Origin: an uncultured Methanolobus sp.
GTDB lineage: Archaea; Halobacteriota; Methanosarcinia; Methanosarcinales; Methanosarcinaceae
NCBI RefSeq assembly: GCF_963665675.1
Contig: NZ_OY762426.1
Coordinates: 372,001 to 436,000, forward strand
Direction: 5' to 3'
DNA: 64,000 nt
This document shows, in pieces, positions 47,901 to 54,259 of the stretch. A program made the position numbers and the translations under genes. The number at the start of each line of letters is the position of its first letter. Position 1 is the first letter of the stretch. The notes beneath the pieces were generated by a model. That model saw only the letters and a program-made list of their open reading frames with translations. It had not been told where the DNA came from and ran no database searches.

Positions 47901-48513
47901 AGTGAGCAATGCCAATGGCAGTGATACGAAACTGAGGACACATTATATAAATGTGAATCCAAGAGTCATTGCGAATTTCACAGCAGACGTGGTGTCAGGC
48001 ACGCCACCACTTTCAGTAAATTTCACCGACTTATCCAATGATGCTGAAAGCTGGGCTTGGGATTTCAATAGTGATGGTACTGTGGATTCCACCGAGAAGA
48101 ACCCAAGGTATACCTATACTGATGCAGGAACGTATAACGTGAGCCTAACAGTGACAAACGGGATAAGCAGTGACACCCTAATAAAGGAAAATTGTATAAC
48201 AGTATTACTCCTACCGGTTGCCAACTTCAATGCGGACGTAACCTATGGTTATAAACCACTTGATGTGCATTTCACCGACCTGTCCACGGGTGCTGAAAGC
48301 TGGGCATGGGATTTCAATAATGACGGCATTGTGGATTCTATCGTGAGGAATCCAGAGTATACATATACTGAAAGCGGCACATATACTGTGAGTCTTACAG
48401 TAAACAATGCCAATGGCAGTGATACAAAACTAAAGACAAATTATATAAAGGTGAAAAGTCCCCCAACCTGTGGTATGTGTCATATGTCTTCTGCGGCTAG
48501 TACACCAATGTGA
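41974..48513 (+). CDS. Giant secreted beta-propeller/Ig/PKD protein with WNPWND module
   Basis: 2179 residues from the ATG at 41974, which gives a signal peptide (MTIKTCMIYVVLIFSLIITN); the longer frame from 41839 adds an implausible extension. Two TolB-like propeller blocks (about residues 40-350 and 1150-1560) consist of repeats such as ISGDKIVWxDxRNGNxDIYMYD followed by CNxSGxQxxP. Between them lie an Ig-like domain (about 375-455) and a long unrecognised central region. After the second propeller come an Ig/FN3-like part, one PKD-like domain, the WNPWND module (about 1846-1905) and three PKD domains, each with WxWDFNxDGxVDS and PxYTYTDAGTYNVSLTV. It ends TCGMCHMSSAASTPM with no membrane anchor. 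In the operator regulon. Likely a surface scaffold or binding protein; ligand unknown. Confidence 0.8.
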   Translation: MTIKTCMIYVVLIFSLIITNTDTTAALNLEKGETALICSEPGARAFHGICGDKIVWQDNRNGNWDIFMYDISTGEEREICNASGDQLHPSISGDIIVWDDGREATKDYVTEDDDWDIWMHDLDTGESICVENTTTNQGNPQISGNTIVCRDYSEYDDEGEDINIWIKEIGSPFVKLADGENRQFSPDLDADDSSKVVWCEIIPEKPIVVKFFDTTYYDYEDAVWLLKYKSNDGTKTIHTSSERSYAPVISGDNIVWMEGQSGNYDLWTLNISSGDNDIICSYGGDQCLPDIDKNNVVWFDIANNGIYLYNFDSTSIKKIASTVPRSLSTGSVAESYLVETGAPVISNDYVVWTDLNSTTGNEDVWLHRIDNSAPILSVNSPESGQILYDDSFVTVSGTVSDSNLFSITVNGVEAVVNGNEWNADIKLNEGDNKLSVLALDTSGNMNETNITVYFHKYADCYLLSPGVDFIESSGSYSRVYKTKYPNSKVTIISDDASNFTYTHTDDAGVFSINVDASDMAVHDSKIISVNELKLEHDGEITFDDLSMFNFTLSVLPRNYSTTWYAGNSVEAGGGALAYVKGEASNDFETTASTQNTDLVLESTQAAGVTAGVKAELFKSPVTTGFELELPSLDVHGKAEVTRGSQVSLNYTNSSLTQKHDAVLYLLSSLNPTSTSVAVLNLISDSYLDPNDAPLETDYCESGTSLSAGAAVNLIEVKVDSLSKSDPTVNKFAVGVEGEIGKYLAMRNYPLEEYSEYHSQTLAKWEANCDQRVFSLPLLVGSYGESVETTEIIGKDKNGVLTSKLKVKTTAEPSIVGLKKFATKEITYDTGIVQDPVILKNDPFEAGLLDRLVSPAFSQVRENIHNDYTSITAEESSCMEVGIDIPLELQAGIYSIDVGVGGKGGIANNYITDEGLVFSGKEYYYKQYPDDPVLQDPDEYPAVEIKGIITSLMNSVADESSVSEKFPTVDADDILPNEDIQDITVISYVPEKPTDTTLELFEDDGYSSEYLESSSGANLAVGSIKKIQSSDSSGLSNAQINLNYNENEKSLNELDEMPLNGTITITHDIIDDKVVWSGALMLLNFSPVLAVTSPNETSYITLDFGQELCSSPVISENYISWTTFLNNSGIYNGEIWAYDMEAGRKMRVTNSSARLTNRVANGGFEAGIPGWWRSSNGKGENWTVVGNAYDYDGVYGSLAGSQSYEGEMQETFVVTDLDLTGVDTLSFYTKIYERSFSGTGSLDYSVFIGSSYVYSENDRYEIYNQTEAGIQTDLSSTTWVKKEIDVSEYTGTNHLMFGTFSSGPTGENTLKVLLDSVSAMSSSSSNMVDISGDKVVWMDEVDLLRGDIFMCDLSTGAHTKISSDSDEYLLETQPKISGNDLVWTAENNTYPQHTDIRYYDISEGERKTICAESHNQFSPDISGDKIVWVDDRNGISNCDIYMYDLSSKETQVICDESGNQINPRISGNKIVWEDERSGNPDIYMYDLYLEEEFVICNNSFNQSQPVISGDYIAWIDDRNVLPQTYMKSLIDESKMSVYEWDEYNGFWVPIESQVDVSSQNVSADISDLGTYVIGYDSKKPVIEWDYSELYIGNITIMALITDVGSGVDNSSIKVYLDEQEQNFTYNMHSGLLYASIDAPSGDHTIQLYAEDTSGNAISTPKRVISNIMPVAVSNLDITKMTNDSIYLSWTGENGDYSIDHYAVYINGKFAKNATEPSCILDACYNSAYSVCPVDTEGYNGNEDTIELKSSIFVPRFTYDWEDSLDPAVHNLIIFDASSSTVINDTFENPVNYEWIIDDDLNNTKSGIIMNHVFTSTGLHKVTLRVKDEQTSEMTTQLIHVQDYPSHWDWNPWNDLGSDDGACINTTEFNEAYYHYYINETAPYTGAVINPSRIDAIIFYYVYGFEMPEGTEIVPPVVAEFEADVVSGIQPLAVNFTDQSALAENWEWDFNNDGIVDSTIQNPEYTYTDAGTYNVSLTVSNANGSDTKLRTHYINVNPRVIANFTADVVSGTPPLSVNFTDLSNDAESWAWDFNSDGTVDSTEKNPRYTYTDAGTYNVSLTVTNGISSDTLIKENCITVLLLPVANFNADVTYGYKPLDVHFTDLSTGAESWAWDFNNDGIVDSIVRNPEYTYTESGTYTVSLTVNNANGSDTKLKTNYIKVKSPPTCGMCHMSSAASTPM

Positions 48514-48518
48514 TCTCA

Positions 48519-48538
48519 GAAAGGGGATATCCTCTTTC
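48519..48538 (+). terminator. Hairpin terminator
   Basis: GAAAGGGGATATCCTCTTTC, a near-perfect palindrome six bases after the stop codon, followed by ATTTTGATTTG. Confidence 0.6.
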
Positions 48539-48884
48539 ATTTTGATTTGTGAACTTGAAGTTTTGACTGATTGCATACTGTAAAAATAAGGAAATTTCAA
48601 ATTTGGATTATAGCATAGGCTAATATTAATAGTCAAACCAAAATTAATAAATAAGTATAACGCATATTATACAGCGCTAGTATGTAACTCCGCACATTAC
48701 AATCAACTGCTATCTGTCATGCAGTTGTTTTCCATCCCATGGAACTGAGGTTTGGTTGCATACAGGCCCCATATGTTAGTGAGAGACTATGGAGAATGCA
48801 CTAAATACCTAAAAGTAGTGCACAAAATACGGGGACAAATCAGGTACCGTTTGTCCTCTAAAAATCTTTTTTATTGGTAAAAGG
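48539..48884. other. Intergenic region before repeat copy C
   Basis: About 350 bases without a supported gene, tRNA or operator. AT-rich at 48600-48670. Confidence 0.35.
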
Positions 48885-49205
48885 ACCGCCATGTAGAATT
48901 TCTACCATTGAAACATTAAGAAAGTTTGCAAACTGATTTATCGTAAGTCATGAATAACTTGAGTTGTCCCGAAGGGGACGGCGAAGCCGGCGTTTTCCCA
49001 CAATAAGAAACAAAATAATCTGCAAAATAATCTGGAATGCTTTCTTCTCAGACCTTCCGTAGAATTCTCAGTATAAATATCATAGTCTTTGGAATTATCT
49101 TCTTTATAGCAGTGTAGGAATGTGCCACCTTTGGCGAATGGTTACTTTGTTTTTAGCTTGAAGGTGCTTTTTGTGGAAATGAAAAAGAGGAATGTTTGTA
49201 ATATA
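48885..49205 (+). mobile_element. MITE-like structured repeat, copy C
   Basis: Left end degenerate (CCGCCATGTAGAATTTCTA against GGCTCTGTAGAAATCCT); the interior is highly similar to copies A and D (CTGATTTATCGTAAGTCATG, GACGGCGAAGCCGGCG, ACTTTGTTTTTAG). The right terminal repeat is missing: the copy ends near AATGTTTGTAATATAAAG, just before the operator of the DUF2162 operon. Confidence 0.7.
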
Positions 49206-49226
49206 AAGTTTGCATTTCAGATATTA

Positions 49227-49262
49227 CCTAACTTTTTTAGAGTAGAATAGATGTATCCCTAA
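49227..49262 (+). promoter_or_regulatory. Tripartite operator upstream of the DUF2162/ExbB-like/DUF2149 operon
   Basis: CCTAA-CTTTT-TTAGA (one mismatch), 16-base spacer, CCTAAC. 224 bases before the ATG; an extra CTACCTAA half-site occurs at about 49292-49299. Confidence 0.7.
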
Positions 49263-49486
49263 CACTAATTTATTACTCTATTAGATATACAGCTACCTAA
49301 TAATTATGCATCTTGCATACATTAGTATCTAAGTCTAAGAGTGTATAGAAAATACAAATAAGGTGCAAAACTGCCAGGCATGTAAAACTAGCACGAATTC
49401 ATGCCTCTTCATTTGCTGTTAACAATTTCGAAATTTCAAAAAAATTACTCATCAAACAGTATGATATTATTCATGAGGAAAGAAAA

Positions 49487-50164
49487 ATGGATATTGCTTA
49501 TTCTATTGTGATCGGTATATTGTTATCAATCCTTGTATTCGGAATAAAAACCGGAGCAGGATGTGGTTTTTCAAGTATAGGATATAAAAAGATATTATTG
49601 CTCGGAGGGACTTATTTCGTAATATCCCTGATTATGGGTTCACTTACCGGATTTATAGATACCCAGGGATTGCAGGATATTGCAGGAAAAGGCATGATAG
49701 TGCACTCAATTCTTGCAATCCTTCTCATAAGTGTGGGAATCTATACAAACAAAAAATGGAATTGTGGGTGTGACGTATCAAAACATACCTTTGTACTGCT
49801 TTCACTACCCTGTCCCGTATGTCTGGCAGCCTTATTCCTATCCTGCATGATCCTGGTTACAACCTTTGAAATAAGCGGACTACTTGTAGGACTGCTTGTG
49901 GGGCTTGTATTTTTCATATCAGTAGTAAGTTCTGCCTACCTTTTCAGGAAAATGGGCAAAAAACCCGATACACTTGGAAATATAATGGTTTTCCTGGGAC
50001 TTTTTTATATGCTGAGCATCCTGCTGATCCCGTCATTTATCAAAATGCAGTCAATGAACATAACACCGATCTCCAGTGAAAGCGTGGGAATAATGCCTTT
50101 CCTTGTATTCGGGACATTCATCCTGACAGGATACATAATAGAGAAGATAAGGAGGAATTCATAA
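49487..50164 (+). CDS. DUF2162 membrane transporter (HmuT-like)
   Basis: 225 residues with about six or seven transmembrane segments. Fits the methanogen family DUF2162 (predicted transporter). Cysteines are conspicuous: GAGCGFSS in the first loop, WNCGCD before the third segment and LPCPVCLAALFLSC within a membrane segment; CPVC could bind metal, haem or a redox partner. GAGGAA lies six bases before the ATG. First gene of a tightly overlapping operon with the ExbB-like and DUF2149 genes, the arrangement I recall from bacterial HmuTUV, and controlled by the same operator type as the CobN-like gene. Confidence 0.75.
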   Translation: MDIAYSIVIGILLSILVFGIKTGAGCGFSSIGYKKILLLGGTYFVISLIMGSLTGFIDTQGLQDIAGKGMIVHSILAILLISVGIYTNKKWNCGCDVSKHTFVLLSLPCPVCLAALFLSCMILVTTFEISGLLVGLLVGLVFFISVVSSAYLFRKMGKKPDTLGNIMVFLGLFYMLSILLIPSFIKMQSMNITPISSESVGIMPFLVFGTFILTGYIIEKIRRNS

Positions 50165-50787
50165 TGGCATTCGAATCCCAGATTTTCCAGGTACTGTACG
50201 TATTCTCCGCTTCCTTATTGTATCCGGTGATCATCACACTGATCCTGCTAGTCGTTTTTTCTCTGTCCCTGATCGGGGAATTCCTATCCGAATACTCAAA
50301 AAGAAATCGTGATCCTGTCAATCTGGAACAATGCTGTGCCGTTGTAAGAAAAAATATCGAAGCAATGGAATTCAAAAAGGCTGCTGAGTCTCTGCAAAAT
50401 ACCAGACAGAACTATATGGTCACAGATTTTGCACATGCAGCCTCGAAACATCTTGAGAATAATATGCTGCCATCCATAGAATGGCTGGCGCAGGAATTTG
50501 AGATAAAGATGTCAAAGAGGCTGGAACAGACAAGGATAGTTGCTACCATCTCACCGATGCTGGGACTTATGGGCACCCTTATCCCATTGGGTCCGGCACT
50601 TATCGGTCTTTCACAGGGTAATATTGAGCAGCTTGCAAATAATCTTATGATTGCTTTTGCAACAACCGTTATCGGACTTTTCGCAGGAACCATTGGCTAT
50701 GTTCTCACACAGATCAGAAAGAGATGGTATTGGCAGGACATGGCAGATATAGATTATATTCTTGAGACTATGGAGGTTGAAGCTTGA
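50164..50787 (+). CDS. MotA/TolQ/ExbB-type proton channel subunit (HmuU-like)
   Basis: 207 residues; starts at 50164, sharing one base with the previous stop (TAATG), with GGAGG eight bases upstream. Transmembrane segment 1 near residues 12-40, a cytoplasmic helical domain, then the family core IVATISPMLGLMGTLIPLG...GLSQG and LMIAFATTVIGLFAGTIGYV, matching MotA/TolQ/ExbB proton channels. These energise work at a distance (flagellar rotation or TonB-type transport) with the proton or sodium gradient. An archaeon has no outer membrane, so here the motor presumably acts on the S-layer-side CobN-like protein. Confidence 0.88.
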   Translation: MAFESQIFQVLYVFSASLLYPVIITLILLVVFSLSLIGEFLSEYSKRNRDPVNLEQCCAVVRKNIEAMEFKKAAESLQNTRQNYMVTDFAHAASKHLENNMLPSIEWLAQEFEIKMSKRLEQTRIVATISPMLGLMGTLIPLGPALIGLSQGNIEQLANNLMIAFATTVIGLFAGTIGYVLTQIRKRWYWQDMADIDYILETMEVEA

Positions 50788-51146
50788 AGCGAAAAAGCCG
50801 AAGAAGACTTATAGATAATGAAGATGAGCAAAATCCTCTTACCGGGGTTGCTAATCTGTTTGATATAGCCATGGTGTTCTCAGTCGCTCTTCTTGTAGCT
50901 CTTGTAATGTCATACCAGCTACCTGAATTACTGGACCCGAATGAGGATATAACCATTGTCAAGAATCCGGGACAGCAGGATATGAAAATCATAATCAAGG
51001 ACGAGGGTAAGCCAATTGAGGTCCTGAACATGACAGATGAAGTAGGAGGAGGAACAGGCGAAGCACTTGGAACAGCATACAGGCTGGCTGACGGGAGAGT
51101 AATTTATGTCCCTGAAGACACTGCCGATGCTTCTGAAACTAATTGA
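50784..51146 (+). CDS. DUF2149 protein, ExbD-like partner (HmuV-like)
   Basis: 120 residues. Starts at TTG 50784, overlapping the previous stop by four bases, with a perfect GGAGGT six bases upstream. A single N-terminal transmembrane helix contains an acidic residue (GVANLFDIAMVFSVALLVAL), placed like the essential Asp of ExbD/TolR/MotB, followed by a small external domain (about residues 45-120). The frequent companion of MotA/TolQ/ExbB and CobN-like genes in methanogens and in Hmu loci. Likely the stator partner that couples ion flow to the extracellular machine. Confidence 0.8.
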   Translation: MKRKSRRRLIDNEDEQNPLTGVANLFDIAMVFSVALLVALVMSYQLPELLDPNEDITIVKNPGQQDMKIIIKDEGKPIEVLNMTDEVGGGTGEALGTAYRLADGRVIYVPEDTADASETN

Positions 51147-51524
51147 TCAGAGCTCCGGTCTTCTTGACCGGACATACTTTTTCATTTTTTCAATAGTCAC
51201 GTCATGTAGTTGTTGTTCAAGGACACTGGCATCCTTTTCTGCAATATTTTCCGGTACGTGGATGATGTCCATGAGAAGTGTTTTCAGATGGACATGCCTG
51301 TTCTCTGCAATCCTTGCTACATTATTTCCTTTTGAAGTGAGGTTAACACTTCCGTATTTTACATAACTTACATAACCTTCTTTATCAAGTCTTTTTACCA
51401 TTTCAGTTACACTGGGAGCTCTGACATTCATTGCTCCTGCAATATCCTTTATGCGTGCGTAGCCCTTTTCGGATTCGATTGTCATTATAGCTTTCAAATA
51501 GTTTTCTGCTTTTCTTGATAGCAT
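51147..51524 (-). CDS. DtxR/MntR-family transcriptional regulator
   Basis: 125 residues from the second of two adjacent ATGs (GGTGG four bases upstream). N-terminal winged helix (YARIKDIAGAMNVRAPSVTEMVKRLDKEGYV) aligns with MntR, and the C-terminal dimerisation segment starts RHVHLKTLLMDII. By eye against Bacillus MntR, D8 and E11 become N and K, E99 becomes S and H103 becomes Q, while H77 and E102 remain, so the metal site is altered. No SH3-like third domain. Convergent with the ExbB-like operon. The best local candidate for the regulator of the seven CCTAA/TTAGG operators, though its own promoter shows no copy. Confidence 0.8.
   Translation of the reverse strand: MLSRKAENYLKAIMTIESEKGYARIKDIAGAMNVRAPSVTEMVKRLDKEGYVSYVKYGSVNLTSKGNNVARIAENRHVHLKTLLMDIIHVPENIAEKDASVLEQQLHDVTIEKMKKYVRSRRPEL
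51154..51172 (+). terminator. Terminator of the ExbB-like operon inside the regulator's 3' end
   Basis: TCCGGTC-TTCTT-GACCGGA, a perfect 7-bp stem followed on the plus strand by CATACTTTTTCATTTTTTC. It lies within the last codons of the convergent regulator gene. Confidence 0.6.
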
Positions 51525-52179
51525 CATCCACCCAGCCTTAATTATTTTGATATTTGTTGTATTTCACTCCATCTGAAGATAATTTCAAATCTGATGATCT
51601 GCAAAGCATAATGAAACAGCCATCATGTTAATGTTTTGAGACGCAATGTCATGAGTTCTCATTTATCATCATCCTGCCTGTTGTCGCATTTTCCATAATC
51701 CGGTATGAGAATACGGTCGGCATTTTCTATGGAATTGAAACGTTTGGCAATTACAATGTTCGATTGTTTCCAGAATAACTCCATTCTGAATTACCTCTGA
51801 CAGGGATACTGATAACTTACAATAGAAATAACAAGATATGTTAGTTATAGCTAATTTTACAATACATATCTACATACATTAGATATAAAGGTTTTTGCAG
51901 AGCAACCAAATGAAAAAAGAGATTTGTTACTAACTGAAAATACCCAGCTAATGATTACGTTTTTTAATTGAAAATTGGCCAAATACATTTTAAAAATAAT
52001 ATATGTGTTGTATAAGACTAGATTCACATAAAAAAATAACAAAACTTTATATACCATACATTATTTACTAGTTATTACAAGATATTGTAGTTATCCCTAC
52101 AACACAATATCAGGTATCCCGGATAGTTGGTGTTTAAACCGGATAAAAAATACACAGAAAGATTTGATTGGAGTTTAAT
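51525..52179. other. Intergenic region before flavodoxin
   Basis: About 650 bases. Near 51838-51865 the sequence has TTAG-6 nt-CTAA half-sites in the opposite order to the regulon operator. A plausible TATA box precedes flavodoxin at 52046-52053. No gene recognised. Confidence 0.4.
52046..52053 (+). promoter_or_regulatory. Candidate TATA box of flavodoxin operon
   Basis: TTTATATA preceded by AAAAC, about 125 bases before the flavodoxin ATG, consistent with a leader of roughly 100 bases. Confidence 0.45.
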
Positions 52180-52620
52180 ATGACAAAAACAATAATCGTA
52201 TATGGCAGTACCACCGGCAGTACACAGACACTTGCAGAAGAAATCGAAAGCACATTCAGCAAGAAGGAAATTGATGCAAAGCTTGTAGAAGTAACGGACA
52301 TTGTCCCTTCGGAACTTGCAGACTATGACCTGATAGTGCTGGGATGCTCTACCTGGGGAGAAGGAGAATTGCAGGATGATTTCATTGCTTTTGAACACGA
52401 CATGAAAGACCTGGAACTGGATGGCAAAAAAGCTGCATGCTTTGGTCCCGGCGACAGCGACTATACTTTCTTCTGTGAGGCGGTCAACATTCTTGAGGCA
52501 CGGCTCGAATCATGTGGAGCAGCACTTGTTGTTGAAGGATTAAAGATCGACGGCGATGTTGACGGTCAGCTTGATGCAGCTTCCGAATGGGCAGAGGAAG
52601 TCATCAGGAATATGTCCTGA
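52180..52620 (+). CDS. Flavodoxin
   Basis: 146 residues from the ATG at 52180 (GGAG six bases upstream; an in-frame TTG at 52168 is rejected). The FMN phosphate loop GSTTGSTQTLA at the N-terminus, the LGCSTWGEGELQDDF loop stacking on the flavin and FGPGDSDYTFFCEAV are canonical short-chain flavodoxin motifs. It carries one or two electrons in place of ferredoxin, often when iron is scarce. Forms an operon with the DUF2023-like gene 19 bases downstream. Its place next to a DtxR-type regulator fits an iron- or metal-limitation setting, although it lacks the shared operator. Confidence 0.93.
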   Translation: MTKTIIVYGSTTGSTQTLAEEIESTFSKKEIDAKLVEVTDIVPSELADYDLIVLGCSTWGEGELQDDFIAFEHDMKDLELDGKKAACFGPGDSDYTFFCEAVNILEARLESCGAALVVEGLKIDGDVDGQLDAASEWAEEVIRNMS

Positions 52621-52639
52621 TAAGCATAAAAGGAGACAT

Positions 52640-53032
52640 ATGATGAGAAATGTAGACGAAAGTATCCTAAGAGCATACACCCATGGTAATATGCAGGTTT
52701 TAAGGCAGCACATATATGAATACCAGAAAGGCCTGAGAGACCTTATACTTCATACTACCAAAAGTTATCTTGAGGATGATGTCACCAGGCTCCTTGATAA
52801 AAAGGATGTCAGCTACATGATACAAAGAGCATCTGACAGCAAGATAAATGTGTTTTTCGGAGACCGGAAATGTATTAATATACTTCGCAAAATCGGTGAT
52901 AAGAGACTTTCAGACTACACTGATGAAGAGGATTTCATACTTGGAATTATGCTGGGATATGACCGTTTACAACAATGTGACCGTTACCTGAAGCGGAAAA
53001 ACAAAAGTATGAAAATTGAACTTTTAGCATAA
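52640..53032 (+). CDS. DUF2023-like protein, flavodoxin partner
   Basis: 130 residues from the ATG at 52640 with AAGGAG five bases upstream; a longer frame overlapping flavodoxin is rejected. The sequence HIYEYQKGLRDLILHT near the N-terminus and INVFFGDRKCINIL fit the small family DUF2023, described as alpha/beta homodimers and often encoded beside flavodoxin. Function unknown; the linkage suggests modulation of flavodoxin use. Confidence 0.7.
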   Translation: MMRNVDESILRAYTHGNMQVLRQHIYEYQKGLRDLILHTTKSYLEDDVTRLLDKKDVSYMIQRASDSKINVFFGDRKCINILRKIGDKRLSDYTDEEDFILGIMLGYDRLQQCDRYLKRKNKSMKIELLA

Positions 53033-53261
53033 TTCCTTTTTTGCTTTTACTTTTATTTGTACTTTTTTTGGGCCTGCCCCGATTGCCATGGTTTTTATTT
53101 TTGAAGAAAAGGCCAGGTCCGGAAAAGTTGAGTAAATACAGCTTTTGGCAATGTTACCCAAACATAACCAACCCATTATTTCTATATTTCATCAAAATAC
53201 GGAGGAAGCACTTTTCTAATGTTTACAACAATAGGCTTGATGATGCGAGTTTTTGGCGTAA
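53033..53261. other. T-rich intergenic region after the flavodoxin operon
   Basis: Begins with poly-T runs (CTTTTTTGCTTTTACTTTTATTTG) likely to end flavodoxin-operon transcription. An 83-codon frame here is low complexity and judged non-coding. Confidence 0.4.
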
Positions 53262-53803
53262 CCCAAGTTTGACAGTTTCCACTATTTCTTGAAGAGAATG
53301 TCTTCTCTTTCCTCCTTATTTTTCCTTTTTTTGTCAGGAAAAGCTATTTGACAGTTCAAATAATTTCATGCAAAAATCTCTGATTTCATCGTTTTTTCCA
53401 TTAAAGTGGAGGCAATTTCTAGGAAATTTGGTCTAAATTTACCCGTTGAGCCCTTATTTTCATAAGAATAATGCTCATCTGTCAAATTCCATTAAGCTAT
53501 TTTTGGATATTTTTTGCTTGGAAACAAAATGAAATCGATTTAAGAGGCTTATTTAGAAGATTGAACAATACTGTCAAATTCCTTGTCCAAAAAGTGGGCA
53601 AAAATCAGAAAAAACACAACCTAATGACTTATGTGGTACTGTCAAATTAATGAGGCAAAAAATGGATAAAATTGTAAAAACAAGTATGGAAGAAAGAAAA
53701 GATGCCAGCAATCAACTAGAAGAAAAAGATAAACATAGAGATTAGAATAGAAACAAGAAAGAGGGATATTCAGTTAACCAAAAATAAAACTGTCAAACTT
53801 GGG
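53262..53803. mobile_element. Non-coding element with 17-bp terminal inverted repeats
   Basis: Left end CCCAAGTTTGACAGTTT (53262-53278) is the exact reverse complement of AAACTGTCAAACTTGGG (53787-53803). The interior, about 510 bases, has no coding frame, but the octamer TTTGACAG/CTGTCAAA recurs at 53347, 53479, 53571 and 53639. Either a deleted insertion sequence or a MITE of a second family, abutting MITE copy D. Confidence 0.6.
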
Positions 53804-53820
53804 GTGTAACTTGCATTTTC

Positions 53821-54162
53821 GGCTCTATCGAAATCCTGTTTATCTGAGTGACACAAACATTGCTCATTTTCATGTCCACAAAAATAATCTATAATCTAAA
53901 AACAAAGTAGCTGTCCGTCGAAGGCGGCACATTCCCATGCTGCTGCACAGAAGATAATTACAAAGACAATTGTATTTATACGGAGAATTTCACAGAAATC
54001 CTGAGAAGAAAGTACAGGGGTTTTACAGATTATTTTGTTTCTTATTGTGGGAAAACGCCGGCTTCGCCGGACCCTTCGGATTCTACTCGAGTTATTCATG
54101 ACTTACGATAAAACAGCTTACAAACTTCCTTTAAGTTTTGATAGCAGGATTTCTACAGAGCC
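53821..54162 (-). mobile_element. MITE-like structured repeat, copy D (inverted)
   Basis: Complete: ends GGCTCTATCGAAATCCTG and CAGGATTTCTACAGAGCC are inverted repeats. The interior is the reverse complement of copy A (ACTTACGATAAAAC, CGCCGGCTTCGCCGGAC, CGTCGAAGGCGGCAC), 342 bases. It is the shortest full-length copy and probably closest to the family consensus. Confidence 0.75.
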
Positions 54163-54259
54163 GTGTTTCCAACAAGTTTTAAGTGTATACCAAAGCACAA
54201 TTATTCCATTTGTGTTTTATTGCAGGCAATACACACAAATAAGACTGCATTTTGTTTTC

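Noticed and set aside
51838..51865. TTAG-6 nt-CTAA near the flavodoxin promoter as an eighth operator
   Set aside because: The half-sites are in reverse order, lack the outer C/G and the third half-site at the fixed 16-base distance; not the same element.
52556..52640. Upstream in-frame extension of the DUF2023-like protein
   Set aside because: It overlaps flavodoxin codons; AAGGAG before the ATG at 52640 gives a better start.
53041..53292. 83-codon plus-strand frame after the DUF2023-like gene
   Set aside because: It starts in a poly-T run, is low complexity and runs into the terminal repeat of the 53262-53803 element; judged non-coding.
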